Source: Lachnospiraceae bacterium (GTDB lineage Bacteria > Bacillota > Clostridia > Lachnospirales > Lachnospiraceae). From it: DNA of 50,200 nucleotides. Location of the stretch: NCBI GenBank assembly GCA_016283275.1, contig JAEEMP010000059.1:1-50200 (forward strand), in the 5' to 3' direction. Position 1 is the stretch's first letter. Each line of letters opens with the position of its first letter. Both the position numbers and the translations under genes were made by a program. The notes under the pieces were generated by a model. It was not told the origin of the DNA. It did no database searches and saw nothing but the letters and a program-made list of their open reading frames with translations. Of this stretch, positions 1-7,798 are shown one piece after another.

Positions 1-650
1 AGATCCGTGGTTTAACACAGGCATCTGCTAACGCACAGGACGGTATCTCTTGTGTACAGACAGCAGAAGGTGCTCTTGCAGAAGTTCATGATATGCTTCA
101 GAGAATGAACGAACTTGCAATCAAGGCTTCCAACGATACAATGACCACAGCAGACCGTGGATATATCGATGCAGAAGTTCAGCAGCTTAAGACAGAAATC
201 GACCGTGTTAAAGATACAACAACCTTTAACGAGCAGAGTCTTCTTGATGGTTCATTCACGAATAAGAGCCTTCAGGTTGGTGCAGAAGCAGGTCAGTTTA
301 TCGAGCTTAACATTGGTAGCATGAGTTGCCAGTCACTTGGCATCGACGGAACAGACGTAACTACACATGCAAATGCACAGACAGCAATTACAGATATCAA
401 GAACGCTCTTGCATCGGTTTCATCTCAGAGATCTACCCTTGGTGCTGTTCAGAACCGTCTTGAGCACACGATCAAGAACCTTGATAACGTTGTTGAGAAC
501 ACAACAGCAGCTGAATCGGCTATCCGTGATACCGATATGGCTACTGAAATGGTTAAGTACTCCAACAATAACATACTTGCTCAGGCAGGTACCGCAATGT
601 TGGCTCAGGCTAACCAGTCGAATCAGAACGTATTATCCTTACTTGGTTAA
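1..650 (+). CDS. Flagellin, 5'-truncated by window edge
   Basis: This encodes the filament subunit of the flagellum. Reading starts in frame at base 3 and gives 215 residues. The start codon and about 55 N-terminal residues lie outside the window, as judged from the complete paralogue at 4987. The visible part holds the end of the conserved N-terminal D0/D1 helices, including LQRMNELAIKASN, the segment that corresponds to the TLR5-recognised region in other flagellins. It also holds the whole C-terminal D1/D0 coiled coil, ending NVLSLLG. There is no D2/D3 insertion, so the predicted full length is 270 residues, a minimal flagellin. It differs from the second copy at about 18 residues, all after residue 138 in full-length numbering. 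Two cysteines are present, which is unusual for a flagellin. A strong terminator follows. Confidence 0.96.
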   Translation, partial: IRGLTQASANAQDGISCVQTAEGALAEVHDMLQRMNELAIKASNDTMTTADRGYIDAEVQQLKTEIDRVKDTTTFNEQSLLDGSFTNKSLQVGAEAGQFIELNIGSMSCQSLGIDGTDVTTHANAQTAITDIKNALASVSSQRSTLGAVQNRLEHTIKNLDNVVENTTAAESAIRDTDMATEMVKYSNNNILAQAGTAMLAQANQSNQNVLSLLG

Positions 651-673
651 TATAGTCGCTGACTACCAAAGAG

Positions 674-700
674 GGACGCGCATCGCGCGTCCTTCTTTTT
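674..700 (+). terminator. Intrinsic terminator after flagellin 1
   Basis: A perfect 8-bp GC-rich stem (GGACGCGC / GCGCGTCC) with a 3-base loop is followed by TTCTTTTT. It lies 24 bases after the flagellin stop codon. Confidence 0.9.
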
Positions 701-723
701 GCGTGTTTCTACGAGCGATGCAT

Positions 724-783
724 AAAAAGAGAAGCCGTTGGACGATCGTGCTTGCACGAAATCGGACAGCGGCTTCTCTTTTT
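724..783. terminator. Second long hairpin, possible bidirectional terminator
   Basis: A perfect 14-bp inverted repeat (724-737 and 770-783) runs AAAAAGAGAAGCCG outward to its complement. It encloses 32 bases that themselves contain a small CGTGC/GCACG hairpin. The A-run on one side and T-run on the other would let it terminate transcription from either direction. Confidence 0.6.
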
Positions 784-790
784 ATATAGC

Positions 791-879
791 GCGACAGCGC
801 GACATCCGTGCGCCAGCACGGATGCGCATAGCGAGGAAAGGAAGGCGACAGCGCTACATCCGTGCGCCGGCACGGATGT
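791..879. repeat. Two REP-like palindromic units, 54-base spacing
   Basis: Two copies of a roughly 34-base element sit at 791-824 and 845-878. Each begins GCGACAGCGC and ends in a perfect 9-10 bp hairpin (CATCCGTGC, 4-base loop, GCACGGATG). They differ at two bases. The arrangement resembles REP/BIME-type intergenic palindromes. No third copy was noticed elsewhere in the window. Confidence 0.7.
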
Positions 880-888
880 GTATCATAA

Positions 889-917
889 TTGCTCCTTCAC
901 TGAATGCATGTTACAAT
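889..917 (+). promoter_or_regulatory. Candidate sigma-A promoter for the CgeB-like gene
   Basis: TTGCTC (889-894) and TACAAT (912-917) are separated by 17 bases. The pair lies 25 bases before the ATG at 943, which carries the Shine-Dalgarno GGAGG. Confidence 0.5.
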
Positions 918-942
918 AAACATAAGTGTTTCGGAGGAAAAT

Positions 943-2130
943 ATGAGAATCTATTTTTACAGATATAACAGTATATTTGAACCTGATTGTATTGATGTTT
1001 TCAGGAAATTTGGGATAGATGTATTTGAGGAGAAAGTTGAGATCACCAAGAAAGATCTGACTCAGGCAGAGAGGATCGATCTTGTTGTGAAGAGGCTTAT
1101 TGATGCCGCAGATGCAGGTGATCCGTTTATGTTTGTGTTCAGTATAAACTTTTATCCTGCAATTTCGGATGTCTGCAATAAATTTCATATTTTTTATGCA
1201 TGCTGGAGTGTGGATTGTCCTGTTACGGAACTGTTTGCGAAGCAGATCAAAAACGAGTATAACAGGGTTTTTCTTTTTGACAGAGCCCAATATGACAGGA
1301 TCGTAAAGCACAATCCCCAAGGAGTTTTTTATCTTCCGCTTGGCACCAATGTCGAACGTCTTGATAAAACCATTGCTACAATAGGCTCTGAAGACAGAAG
1401 AAGTTATTCGGCCGATATATCATTTGTAGGCTCACTATACAGTGAGAAAAATCATCTTAAAAACATGAAACTTACTGATAAAACCAGGGGCTATATAGAT
1501 GGTCTTGAAGCTGCGCAAATGAATGTATACGGTTACAATTTCATAGAAGAAGCACTTACTGATGAAGTTGTCCGAGAGATAAAAGGAAGCGATCTTTCGG
1601 ATTATAAAGAGACAATGGTAGAACCGATTGATTTTTATACTGCGGCTCATTCTTATATAGGGTTCGAATTGGCTGAACGTGAAAGGATCAAGACGCTTAA
1701 TATGCTTTCTCGGGATTTTAGTGTTGATCTGTATACCAGATCGGACACAACTTTACTTCCTAAAGTTCATTTTAAAGGAGCGGCCAATTCACTTACTGAA
1801 ATGCCGAAGATTTTTAATCTTTCAAAGATCAATTTGAATATTACCATGCGTCCCATACAGACCGGGCTTCCGCTTCGAATATTTGATGTTTGCGGTTCGG
1901 GCGGATTTTTGATGACCAATTACCAGTCTGAGATCCCGGAAATATATGAGCCTGGAGTAGATATAGAAACTTATTCATCACTTGATGAACTCCATGAAAA
2001 ATGTGCATATTATCTTGCACATGAAGAAGAGAGGCAAAAGATCGCTAAAAACGGTTATGAGAAGACTAAAGCAAAACATACAGTGGAAATCCGAATGCAT
2101 GATATGATCGCAAAAATGCTGGGACGATAG
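943..2130 (+). CDS. CgeB-like glycosyltransferase
   Basis: A 395-residue protein. The ATG at 943 is chosen because TCGGAGG lies just upstream; an in-frame ATG at 904 has no such site. The C-terminal half (roughly residues 215-390) looks like the CgeB/Glyco_trans_1_2 family: a segment around LPLRIFDVCGSGGFLMTN, followed by an E/D-rich acceptor of the type EIYEPGVDIETY and a terminal helix containing AKNGYEKTKAKHT. The N-terminal half fits a DUF3880-like Rossmann fold. CgeB-type enzymes transfer sugars from nucleotide donors. Its place between flagellin genes and before a Maf-like gene suggests a role in flagellin glycosylation, which is inference. The donor sugar cannot be told. Confidence 0.8.
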   Translation: MRIYFYRYNSIFEPDCIDVFRKFGIDVFEEKVEITKKDLTQAERIDLVVKRLIDAADAGDPFMFVFSINFYPAISDVCNKFHIFYACWSVDCPVTELFAKQIKNEYNRVFLFDRAQYDRIVKHNPQGVFYLPLGTNVERLDKTIATIGSEDRRSYSADISFVGSLYSEKNHLKNMKLTDKTRGYIDGLEAAQMNVYGYNFIEEALTDEVVREIKGSDLSDYKETMVEPIDFYTAAHSYIGFELAERERIKTLNMLSRDFSVDLYTRSDTTLLPKVHFKGAANSLTEMPKIFNLSKINLNITMRPIQTGLPLRIFDVCGSGGFLMTNYQSEIPEIYEPGVDIETYSSLDELHEKCAYYLAHEEERQKIAKNGYEKTKAKHTVEIRMHDMIAKMLGR

Positions 2131-2191
2131 TTGACAGTCGGGCAAATGACAATACGTATTTAAACCTTATTTTATCCGGGAGATATATTTT

Positions 2192-3814
2192 ATGCAGATT
2201 TCAGAGGAAAAACTCATAGAGATATATAGGAACAATGCACTTGTTATGACCGAGATCAATCTTGCCGCAGGTGAATACAGAAAGCAGTATTATCATGATG
2301 CAGGGTTAAGAGTTTTGAAAATCATAAATGAACTGAAGACTATTGTAGAATTGCCATTGGATATCGATCTTTCAGGTGTTGCACAGAATCTTTCAGGCAT
2401 AATTGATGCTTTTCAGTCTTATGATTATGTTTTGTGTGCTGATCTGTTAAGTGCCATGTTGCAGGATACAATGATACCTTTGCAGAATTACCTCAGAGAA
2501 CTCCTTTCGGATTATCATAACAGGATAAGTGATGATATATATCAAAAAAGCGAAGGAAAATTTGAGATCGAAGATACTTTGTATGGATATCCTACCATTT
2601 TGTCTCATACAAGTAGAGATAATGTATATCTTTGCAGTAATGAGGATCCCATGAATGAAGGTTTCATTCTTGCAAATGAGGCGTTTGAACCAAAGGCATC
2701 AAAGTACATAATATGGGGGCTGGGGTTGGGATATCATGTGTATGCATTAAATGAATTGCTTAATGATTCAGCTGCTATATATATTTATGATAATGATAAA
2801 TTTCTTATCGACCTTACCAATGATATGTATTTTGGGGTATGGCAGGAGGTTTTTAACAAATCCAATATAAAACTTATGTATGATCCCGATATGACCCAAT
2901 TTATGAATGCCATATTGTCAAAGGATACAAAGACTTTTATACATATGCCTTCAGTATTTAAACTTCCGGATTCATCTGAAGTTTTAAGGCACAGGAAAAC
3001 CGTTCTGAAAAAATTAAGGATACAACTCGACAGTTATGATCAGATCAAGAATACGCTTATGGTCAATTTCTACCGAAATATCCGGAACACCGACAAATAT
3101 GCCGAGGAACTGTTTCCTGTTTTTGATGATAAAAATGTTGTAGTGGTGGGAGCGGGTCCGTCTCTTGATGCAAATTTGGATAAATTGAAAGAGGTAATTG
3201 AAAACGGAGGTTCCTTTTTGGTTATTGCCGTTGGCACAGTTTATAATAAGTTGATGAACAACGGTATAAAACCTGATGTAGTTTGTTTTATGGATGCACA
3301 ACCGCGCACTTTTAAGCAACTTGAAAATCTGCAGGAAGAAAAAATACCGATAATTGTGGATACAACAGCTTTTTACAGATTTACATCCGATTATGCCGGA
3401 GATAAGTATCTTGCCTGTCAGGAAGGCTTTGAACCGGCAGAAAAACTCGGACATGTTATTTTTGAAAGCGGAGGATCGGTAACAACTCTTGCAATTGATT
3501 TTGCCATAAAGGCGCACGCAAGAACTGTTACATTAATGGGGTGCGATCTTGCTTTTACCGGTGGAGCATCACATGCCAAGGGTACTATGGACTTGCGTGA
3601 TGCTGAAGATGAGGTGGCATTGCATGTAAAAAGCTTTGACGGCAATACGGTCGGAACCAGCATTTTGTTTACTATATACAGGGAATGGATCGAAAATCGC
3701 ATTACCAAAGATGATGCATCAGATATATCGTTTTATAATGTTTCGGAAGGCGGAGCTTTCATCAAAGGTATGAAACATGTAAAGTTCGAATTATTGCTAA
3801 GCGAAATTAAATGA
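2192..3814 (+). CDS. Motility accessory factor (Maf/DUF115) flagellin glycosyltransferase
   Basis: A 540-residue cytoplasmic protein with Shine-Dalgarno GGGAGA 9 bases before ATG. The central block from about residue 313 (VVVVGAGPSLDANLDKL, then AVGTVYNKLMNNGIKPD, CFMDAQPR, and later TLMGCDLAF with SHAKG) is the DUF115/MAF_flag10 domain. Maf proteins in Campylobacter, Aeromonas and Clostridia are needed to attach nonulosonic acids or other sugars to flagellin before export. Residues 1-250 have no motif I recognise but fit the N-terminal region usual in this family. The gene sits 61 bases after the CgeB-like gene, probably in the same transcript. Its stop codon abuts that of the convergent GT2 gene. 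Confidence 0.85.
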   Translation: MQISEEKLIEIYRNNALVMTEINLAAGEYRKQYYHDAGLRVLKIINELKTIVELPLDIDLSGVAQNLSGIIDAFQSYDYVLCADLLSAMLQDTMIPLQNYLRELLSDYHNRISDDIYQKSEGKFEIEDTLYGYPTILSHTSRDNVYLCSNEDPMNEGFILANEAFEPKASKYIIWGLGLGYHVYALNELLNDSAAIYIYDNDKFLIDLTNDMYFGVWQEVFNKSNIKLMYDPDMTQFMNAILSKDTKTFIHMPSVFKLPDSSEVLRHRKTVLKKLRIQLDSYDQIKNTLMVNFYRNIRNTDKYAEELFPVFDDKNVVVVGAGPSLDANLDKLKEVIENGGSFLVIAVGTVYNKLMNNGIKPDVVCFMDAQPRTFKQLENLQEEKIPIIVDTTAFYRFTSDYAGDKYLACQEGFEPAEKLGHVIFESGGSVTTLAIDFAIKAHARTVTLMGCDLAFTGGASHAKGTMDLRDAEDEVALHVKSFDGNTVGTSILFTIYREWIENRITKDDASDISFYNVSEGGAFIKGMKHVKFELLLSEIK

Positions 3815-4720
3815 TCAAATACTAAGAGTTTCAATAAATTTCTTATATTCATTTAATACGGTCAATAATTCTTCCTTGTTGTGATGATAATACGAAATGC
3901 GATTGATAAAACCCAAATGCACGGATTCAATATAATCTTTGTGCCCGGCCTTTTTCATAAGTTTTTCATATAATTGTTTGTTATCTTTAAAATTGGACCA
4001 CACAAGTACCGCATCTTTTTCATTGTGGCCCTGACGGCTAATCTGCGTCGGGTAAGTTCTACCGTATACATTGTATTCGTTTATGAACCCGATATTTGTG
4101 ATTGCAGCAAATCTGAGCCAAAAATCGTAATCGTGAGCATATCTGAAAGCAGGATTGAACCCTCCGACTTCTAAAAAGTTTGTTCTTTTACCCAGAACGG
4201 AGCATCCATGAAAGAAGTTGCTTATTTCTATCATCCTTTTATATAAGGGAGTGGAATCACCGCTTAACATTGTATTGATATATTCTTCGCTTCTTTTTTC
4301 AAAGCCGAGGATATTGTTTTTTTCATCTATAACTGCCGATAAAGAATAACAAGCGTCAAATTCCGGATGTTTAAGAAGAAAGTCAACGGAAGACTCAACC
4401 ATTTTTTCGGAGTAGAGATCATCTGCGCTTAACCAGCTCAGATATTCACCGCTTGCATATTCCATTGCAATATTGATCGTTTTTGCGGTTCCTTCATTAA
4501 TGGATTTGTTGACAAACAGAATTTTGTCCGGATACATTTTTTCACAATCCATTATTACATCAGCGGTATTATCGGTTGAACCGTCGTTAACGATTACAAG
4601 TTCTATATTGGTATACGTTTGATTAATAACACTTAAGATAGATTGCTTTATAAAATTCTGCGCGTTATATGCAGGCATGATAACAGATACTTTATGGCTG
4701 TTCATGATTGATGGATTCAT
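3815..4720 (-). CDS. Family 2 glycosyltransferase
   Basis: A 301-residue GT-A fold enzyme. The N-terminus has the hallmark VSVIMPAYNAQ, then VNDGSTDN (nucleotide binding), and LSADD as the DXD-like metal/donor motif near residue 97. DYDFWLRFA around residue 200 is the usual acceptor-side (E/D)-D element. AAGGAGC lies 8 bases before the chosen ATG at 4720. It faces the second flagellin gene divergently and converges on the Maf gene with no gap. No membrane helices are evident, so it should act in the cytoplasm. Building the flagellin glycan is the likely role from context; the sugar is unknown. Confidence 0.85.
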   Translation of the reverse strand: MNPSIMNSHKVSVIMPAYNAQNFIKQSILSVINQTYTNIELVIVNDGSTDNTADVIMDCEKMYPDKILFVNKSINEGTAKTINIAMEYASGEYLSWLSADDLYSEKMVESSVDFLLKHPEFDACYSLSAVIDEKNNILGFEKRSEEYINTMLSGDSTPLYKRMIEISNFFHGCSVLGKRTNFLEVGGFNPAFRYAHDYDFWLRFAAITNIGFINEYNVYGRTYPTQISRQGHNEKDAVLVWSNFKDNKQLYEKLMKKAGHKDYIESVHLGFINRISYYHHNKEELLTVLNEYKKFIETLSI

Positions 4721-4758
4721 GTATTAAGCTCCTTTTATAAGAAAGATCGGTTTATATC

Positions 4759-4787
4759 ATTATACGATATAGTATCTTTATTTAGAA
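4759..4787 (-). promoter_or_regulatory. Weak candidate promoter for the minus-strand GT2
   Basis: Read on the minus strand, TATAAT (4764 to 4759) stands 17 bases from TTCTAA. The -10 is perfect and the -35 is poor. Confidence 0.35.
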
Positions 4788-4843
4788 GAAAATAAATAAT
4801 ATAATGAAAAAAAGAAACAAAATAAAAAATTTTCAAAAAAGAC

Positions 4844-4870
4844 TAAAGTTTTAAAAATCTATTCCGATAT
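4844..4870 (+). promoter_or_regulatory. Sigma-28 (FliA/SigD) flagellin promoter
   Basis: TAAAGTTT (4844-4851), an 11-base spacer, then TCCGATAT (4863-4870) closely matches the sigma-28 consensus TAAAGTTT-N11-GCCGATAA. The start of transcription would be near 4877, leaving a leader of about 110 bases. A GAGGT/ACCTC hairpin (4884-4898) near the 5' end of the leader could protect the mRNA. Confidence 0.9.
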
Positions 4871-4986
4871 AATAAGTGTAAGAGAGGTAAACAACCTCAC
4901 AAGTGATCACAATAATCGATTTATAAGACAACTAACGTAGCTGCAAAGACAGCAAGGACACGAAACATATTCAGGGAGGAAATACC

Positions 4987-5799
4987 ATGATAGTACAACA
5001 CAACTTAACCGCAATGAACTCAAACAGAATGCTCGGCATTACCACAGGTAGCCAGGCAAAGTCAACCGAGAAATTATCTTCGGGTTATAAGATCAACCGT
5101 GCAGCTGATGATGCAGCAGGGCTTGCTATAAGCGAGAAGATGCGCCGTCAGATCAGAGGTTTAACACAGGCATCTGCTAACGCACAGGACGGTATCTCTT
5201 GTGTACAGACAGCAGAAGGTGCTCTTGCAGAAGTTCATGATATGCTTCAGAGAATGAACGAACTTGCAATCAAGGCATCCAACGATACAATGACCACAGC
5301 AGACCGTGGATATATTGATGCAGAAGTTCAGCAGCTTAAGACCGAAATCGATCGTGTTAAAGATACAACAACCTTTAACGAGCAGAGTCTTCTTGATGGT
5401 AACTTCAAGAATAAGAGCCTTCAGGTTGGTGCCGAAGCCGGACAGTTTATTGCAATCAATATTGACAGTATGAGCTGCCAGTCACTTGGCATTGATGGAA
5501 CTAATGTAACAACCCACGGTGATGCACAGACAGCAATTACCAGTATCAAGAACGCTCTTGCAAGGGTTTCATCTCAGAGATCCGATCTCGGTGCTGTTCA
5601 GAACAGACTTGAGCATACGATCAGGAACCTTGATAACGTTGTTGAAAATACAACAAGTGCTGAATCGGCTATCCGTGATACTGATATGGCAACCGAGATG
5701 GTTAGATACTCCAACAATAACATACTTGCTCAGGCAGGTACTTCAATGTTGGCACAGGCTAACCAGGCTAACTCAAATGTATTGTCACTCCTCCAGTAA
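4987..5799 (+). CDS. Flagellin, complete
   Basis: A 270-residue filament subunit preceded by AGGGAGG 8 bases before ATG. The N-terminal D0/D1 begins MIVQHNLTAMNSNR with KLSSGYKINRAADDAAGLAIS. The C-terminal D1/D0 carries AESAIRDTDMATEMV and ends NVLSLLQ. There is no variable D2/D3 domain. The central loop, residues about 138-175, is the only clearly surface-type region and is rich in Ser, Thr and Asn. Cysteines occur at residues 72 and 164, both also present in the upstream copy. Expression is from the sigma-28 promoter at 4844-4870. The terminator at 5825 separates it from the LicD gene. The neighbouring Maf, CgeB-like, GT2 and LicD genes suggest the protein is modified. Confidence 0.98.
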   Translation: MIVQHNLTAMNSNRMLGITTGSQAKSTEKLSSGYKINRAADDAAGLAISEKMRRQIRGLTQASANAQDGISCVQTAEGALAEVHDMLQRMNELAIKASNDTMTTADRGYIDAEVQQLKTEIDRVKDTTTFNEQSLLDGNFKNKSLQVGAEAGQFIAINIDSMSCQSLGIDGTNVTTHGDAQTAITSIKNALARVSSQRSDLGAVQNRLEHTIRNLDNVVENTTSAESAIRDTDMATEMVRYSNNNILAQAGTSMLAQANQANSNVLSLLQ

Positions 5800-5824
5800 T
5801 CAGTGTATAATATATAGTAGAATT

Positions 5825-5854
5825 AAAAGGCTAACCGTAAGGTTAGCCTTTTTT
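5825..5854 (+). terminator. Intrinsic terminator after flagellin 2
   Basis: An 8-bp GGCTAACC/GGTTAGCC stem with loop GTAA is flanked by AAAA and TTTTTT. It ends only 15 bases before the next start codon, so downstream genes probably depend on read-through. Confidence 0.9.
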
Positions 5855-5869
5855 AAATAACGGTGGCGT

Positions 5870-7759
5870 ATGAGATCATATTATGAAGCGGAGATAAGAG
5901 ACGGTTTTTATGTATCCTCCGTAATGAAGAGAAACTGGGCTGCAAGGCTGGAAGTGCTTTTGACCGTTGGAAAAGTACTTAAAGAAAACAATATAACCTA
6001 TTTTGCAGATTGGGGTACACTTTTGGGTGTTGTCCGTCACGGAGGTTTTATCCCCTGGGATGACGATCTTGATATTGCTATCAAGAGGCCGGATTATGAC
6101 AGGATATACGACATATTATTAAAGGGACTGCCTAAAAGTTATGTTATATCGGATTTTCATAATAACAAGGAATCTTTTGATAATCCAATAATAAGTATTA
6201 TGAATATTCACGGTGTGTCGACCGAACCGGCCCATTTGGAAATGTTCCATGGGCTTCCTTATGCTGCTTCAATAGATATTTTTCCGCTTGATTATCTGCC
6301 CAGAGATATGAAAGCCAGAGAAAAACTTAGAGAAGAAGGCTTAAAAAAGTATGCCGAGGTTGAAAAACTTAATGGAGAAAATAGGCGTAAAGAGCTTGTA
6401 AAACTTGACGGTATAATGGCTTCTTATACGGAAGAAGACAGTGATCATCTTACTTCAATGGTTCAATGGATAAAAAGAGACAGTCTTATGATCCCTAAAG
6501 AATATTATGATGATTGTATCGAACTGCCTTTTGAATATACGGTCATGCCTGTGCCGGCAAGATATGCGGATATATTGAAGATCTTATATACGGATGGATA
6601 TATGAATCCCATACGTGATTGGGACTGTCATGAGTATCCGGCTTTCAAAAAAATGGAAGACTACATTAAAAATGTACACCATATAAAGGTTATGCCCGAA
6701 TATGTATATAACGATATTATCGATAAAACGGTAAGAAGAGCAACGGATAATAAGAAGCATAAGGTATTTTTTCTCCCGGTTAAGGCAGAATGGTGGGAAT
6801 ATTTTTATAATGTTTATGAAGAAGAGGTAAATGCAGGCAATGAAGTATATGTGATGCCTGTTCCGTATTATGTAAAATCAAAAAACGGCAGTATGAAAGA
6901 TATTTCGTACGATGGAGAACTTTTCAAAGGACTATCCGGGTTTGTGCCTTTTGACAGTATGAATCTTGAGAAGATCCATCCCGATAAAATATATATGCAA
7001 TGTCCTTACGATGACTGTGACAGCGGTATATCGGTACATCCGTTTTTCTATTCCGACAAGCTTAGAGCATATACCGATGAGCTTGTATACATACCTTATT
7101 TCAGTCAGGATGATTTTAAAAAAGAGGATGCGCGGTGCATGCAGACCACAAAATACTTTGTGACTATGCCCGGAGTGGTTAATGCCGATAAAGTTATTCT
7201 TGAATCGGAGACATTAAAAGAAAGATATATTGATGCACTTATTCAGATGTCGGGGAGCAAAGCTGCGAAATATTGGCGCAATAAAATAGAAGTTAAGCAG
7301 GATCTTTATACAGGTATTGACAGAGGCGATGTTATATATGAATCCGAGATTCCGGAAGATTGGGCCCCGTTTCTTAAAGACAGCAAAGGAAATTATAAAA
7401 AAGTACTTCTGTATTATACTTCTTTCTCGGAAATGGCAGGAAGACCAAAAGACTATTTAGATAAAATTACGGATAATATCAATGTTTTTGCGGAGAATTC
7501 GGAAGTAATGGCTTATATCTGGATCATGGGAGAGGATCTTGATAACGAGATCGAAGGATCGTCCGAATACAGAAAATTCGATGAGCTAAAACGGAGGTTT
7601 TATGAACTTAAACTTGGACCGATATCCGATATGAATTGCAGAGATACTGCGGTCAGAATGGCAGATGCGTTTTACGGAGATCGAGGGCTCATATTGCATG
7701 ATATGATGCGTCTTAAAAAGCCTTCAATGATCCAAGATGCCAAAATAATTAAATCGTAA
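5870..7759 (+). CDS. LicD-family phosphotransferase fused to a second domain
   Basis: A 629-residue protein. Residues about 28-240 are a LicD nucleotidyltransferase-fold domain: GTLLGVVRHGG (49-59) then PWDDDLDIAI, with Asp64, Asp65, Asp66 and Asp68 as the metal/catalytic cluster, and SIDIFPLDYLP downstream. LicD enzymes move phosphocholine or alditol-phosphate from a CDP donor to a glycan; human FKTN and FKRP have related domains and use CDP-ribitol. Residues about 297-629 form a second, Rossmann-like region (VFFLPVKAEWWEYF, VMPVPYYVK, KIYMQCPYDDCDSG, SVHPFFYS, ELVYIPYFS) that resembles, from memory, the N-terminal part of CDP-glycerol glycerophosphotransferase-like proteins. No membrane helix is seen. 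The gene heads a five-gene set that includes a cytidylyltransferase, so a CDP-alditol donor is likely. Confidence 0.85.
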   Translation: MRSYYEAEIRDGFYVSSVMKRNWAARLEVLLTVGKVLKENNITYFADWGTLLGVVRHGGFIPWDDDLDIAIKRPDYDRIYDILLKGLPKSYVISDFHNNKESFDNPIISIMNIHGVSTEPAHLEMFHGLPYAASIDIFPLDYLPRDMKAREKLREEGLKKYAEVEKLNGENRRKELVKLDGIMASYTEEDSDHLTSMVQWIKRDSLMIPKEYYDDCIELPFEYTVMPVPARYADILKILYTDGYMNPIRDWDCHEYPAFKKMEDYIKNVHHIKVMPEYVYNDIIDKTVRRATDNKKHKVFFLPVKAEWWEYFYNVYEEEVNAGNEVYVMPVPYYVKSKNGSMKDISYDGELFKGLSGFVPFDSMNLEKIHPDKIYMQCPYDDCDSGISVHPFFYSDKLRAYTDELVYIPYFSQDDFKKEDARCMQTTKYFVTMPGVVNADKVILESETLKERYIDALIQMSGSKAAKYWRNKIEVKQDLYTGIDRGDVIYESEIPEDWAPFLKDSKGNYKKVLLYYTSFSEMAGRPKDYLDKITDNINVFAENSEVMAYIWIMGEDLDNEIEGSSEYRKFDELKRRFYELKLGPISDMNCRDTAVRMADAFYGDRGLILHDMMRLKKPSMIQDAKIIKS

Positions 7760-7798
7760 TATAACTTTTAACGATACACAATTGAAAAGGATGGAAGT

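Noticed and set aside
367-789. Overlapping 140-codon open frame within and after flagellin 1
   Set aside because: It is a shadow in another frame of the flagellin gene, with Arg/Leu-rich composition, and runs through the terminator hairpins.
791-879. Possible CRISPR array
   Set aside because: Only two copies of the palindromic unit exist, with a single 20-base interval and no cas gene in the window.
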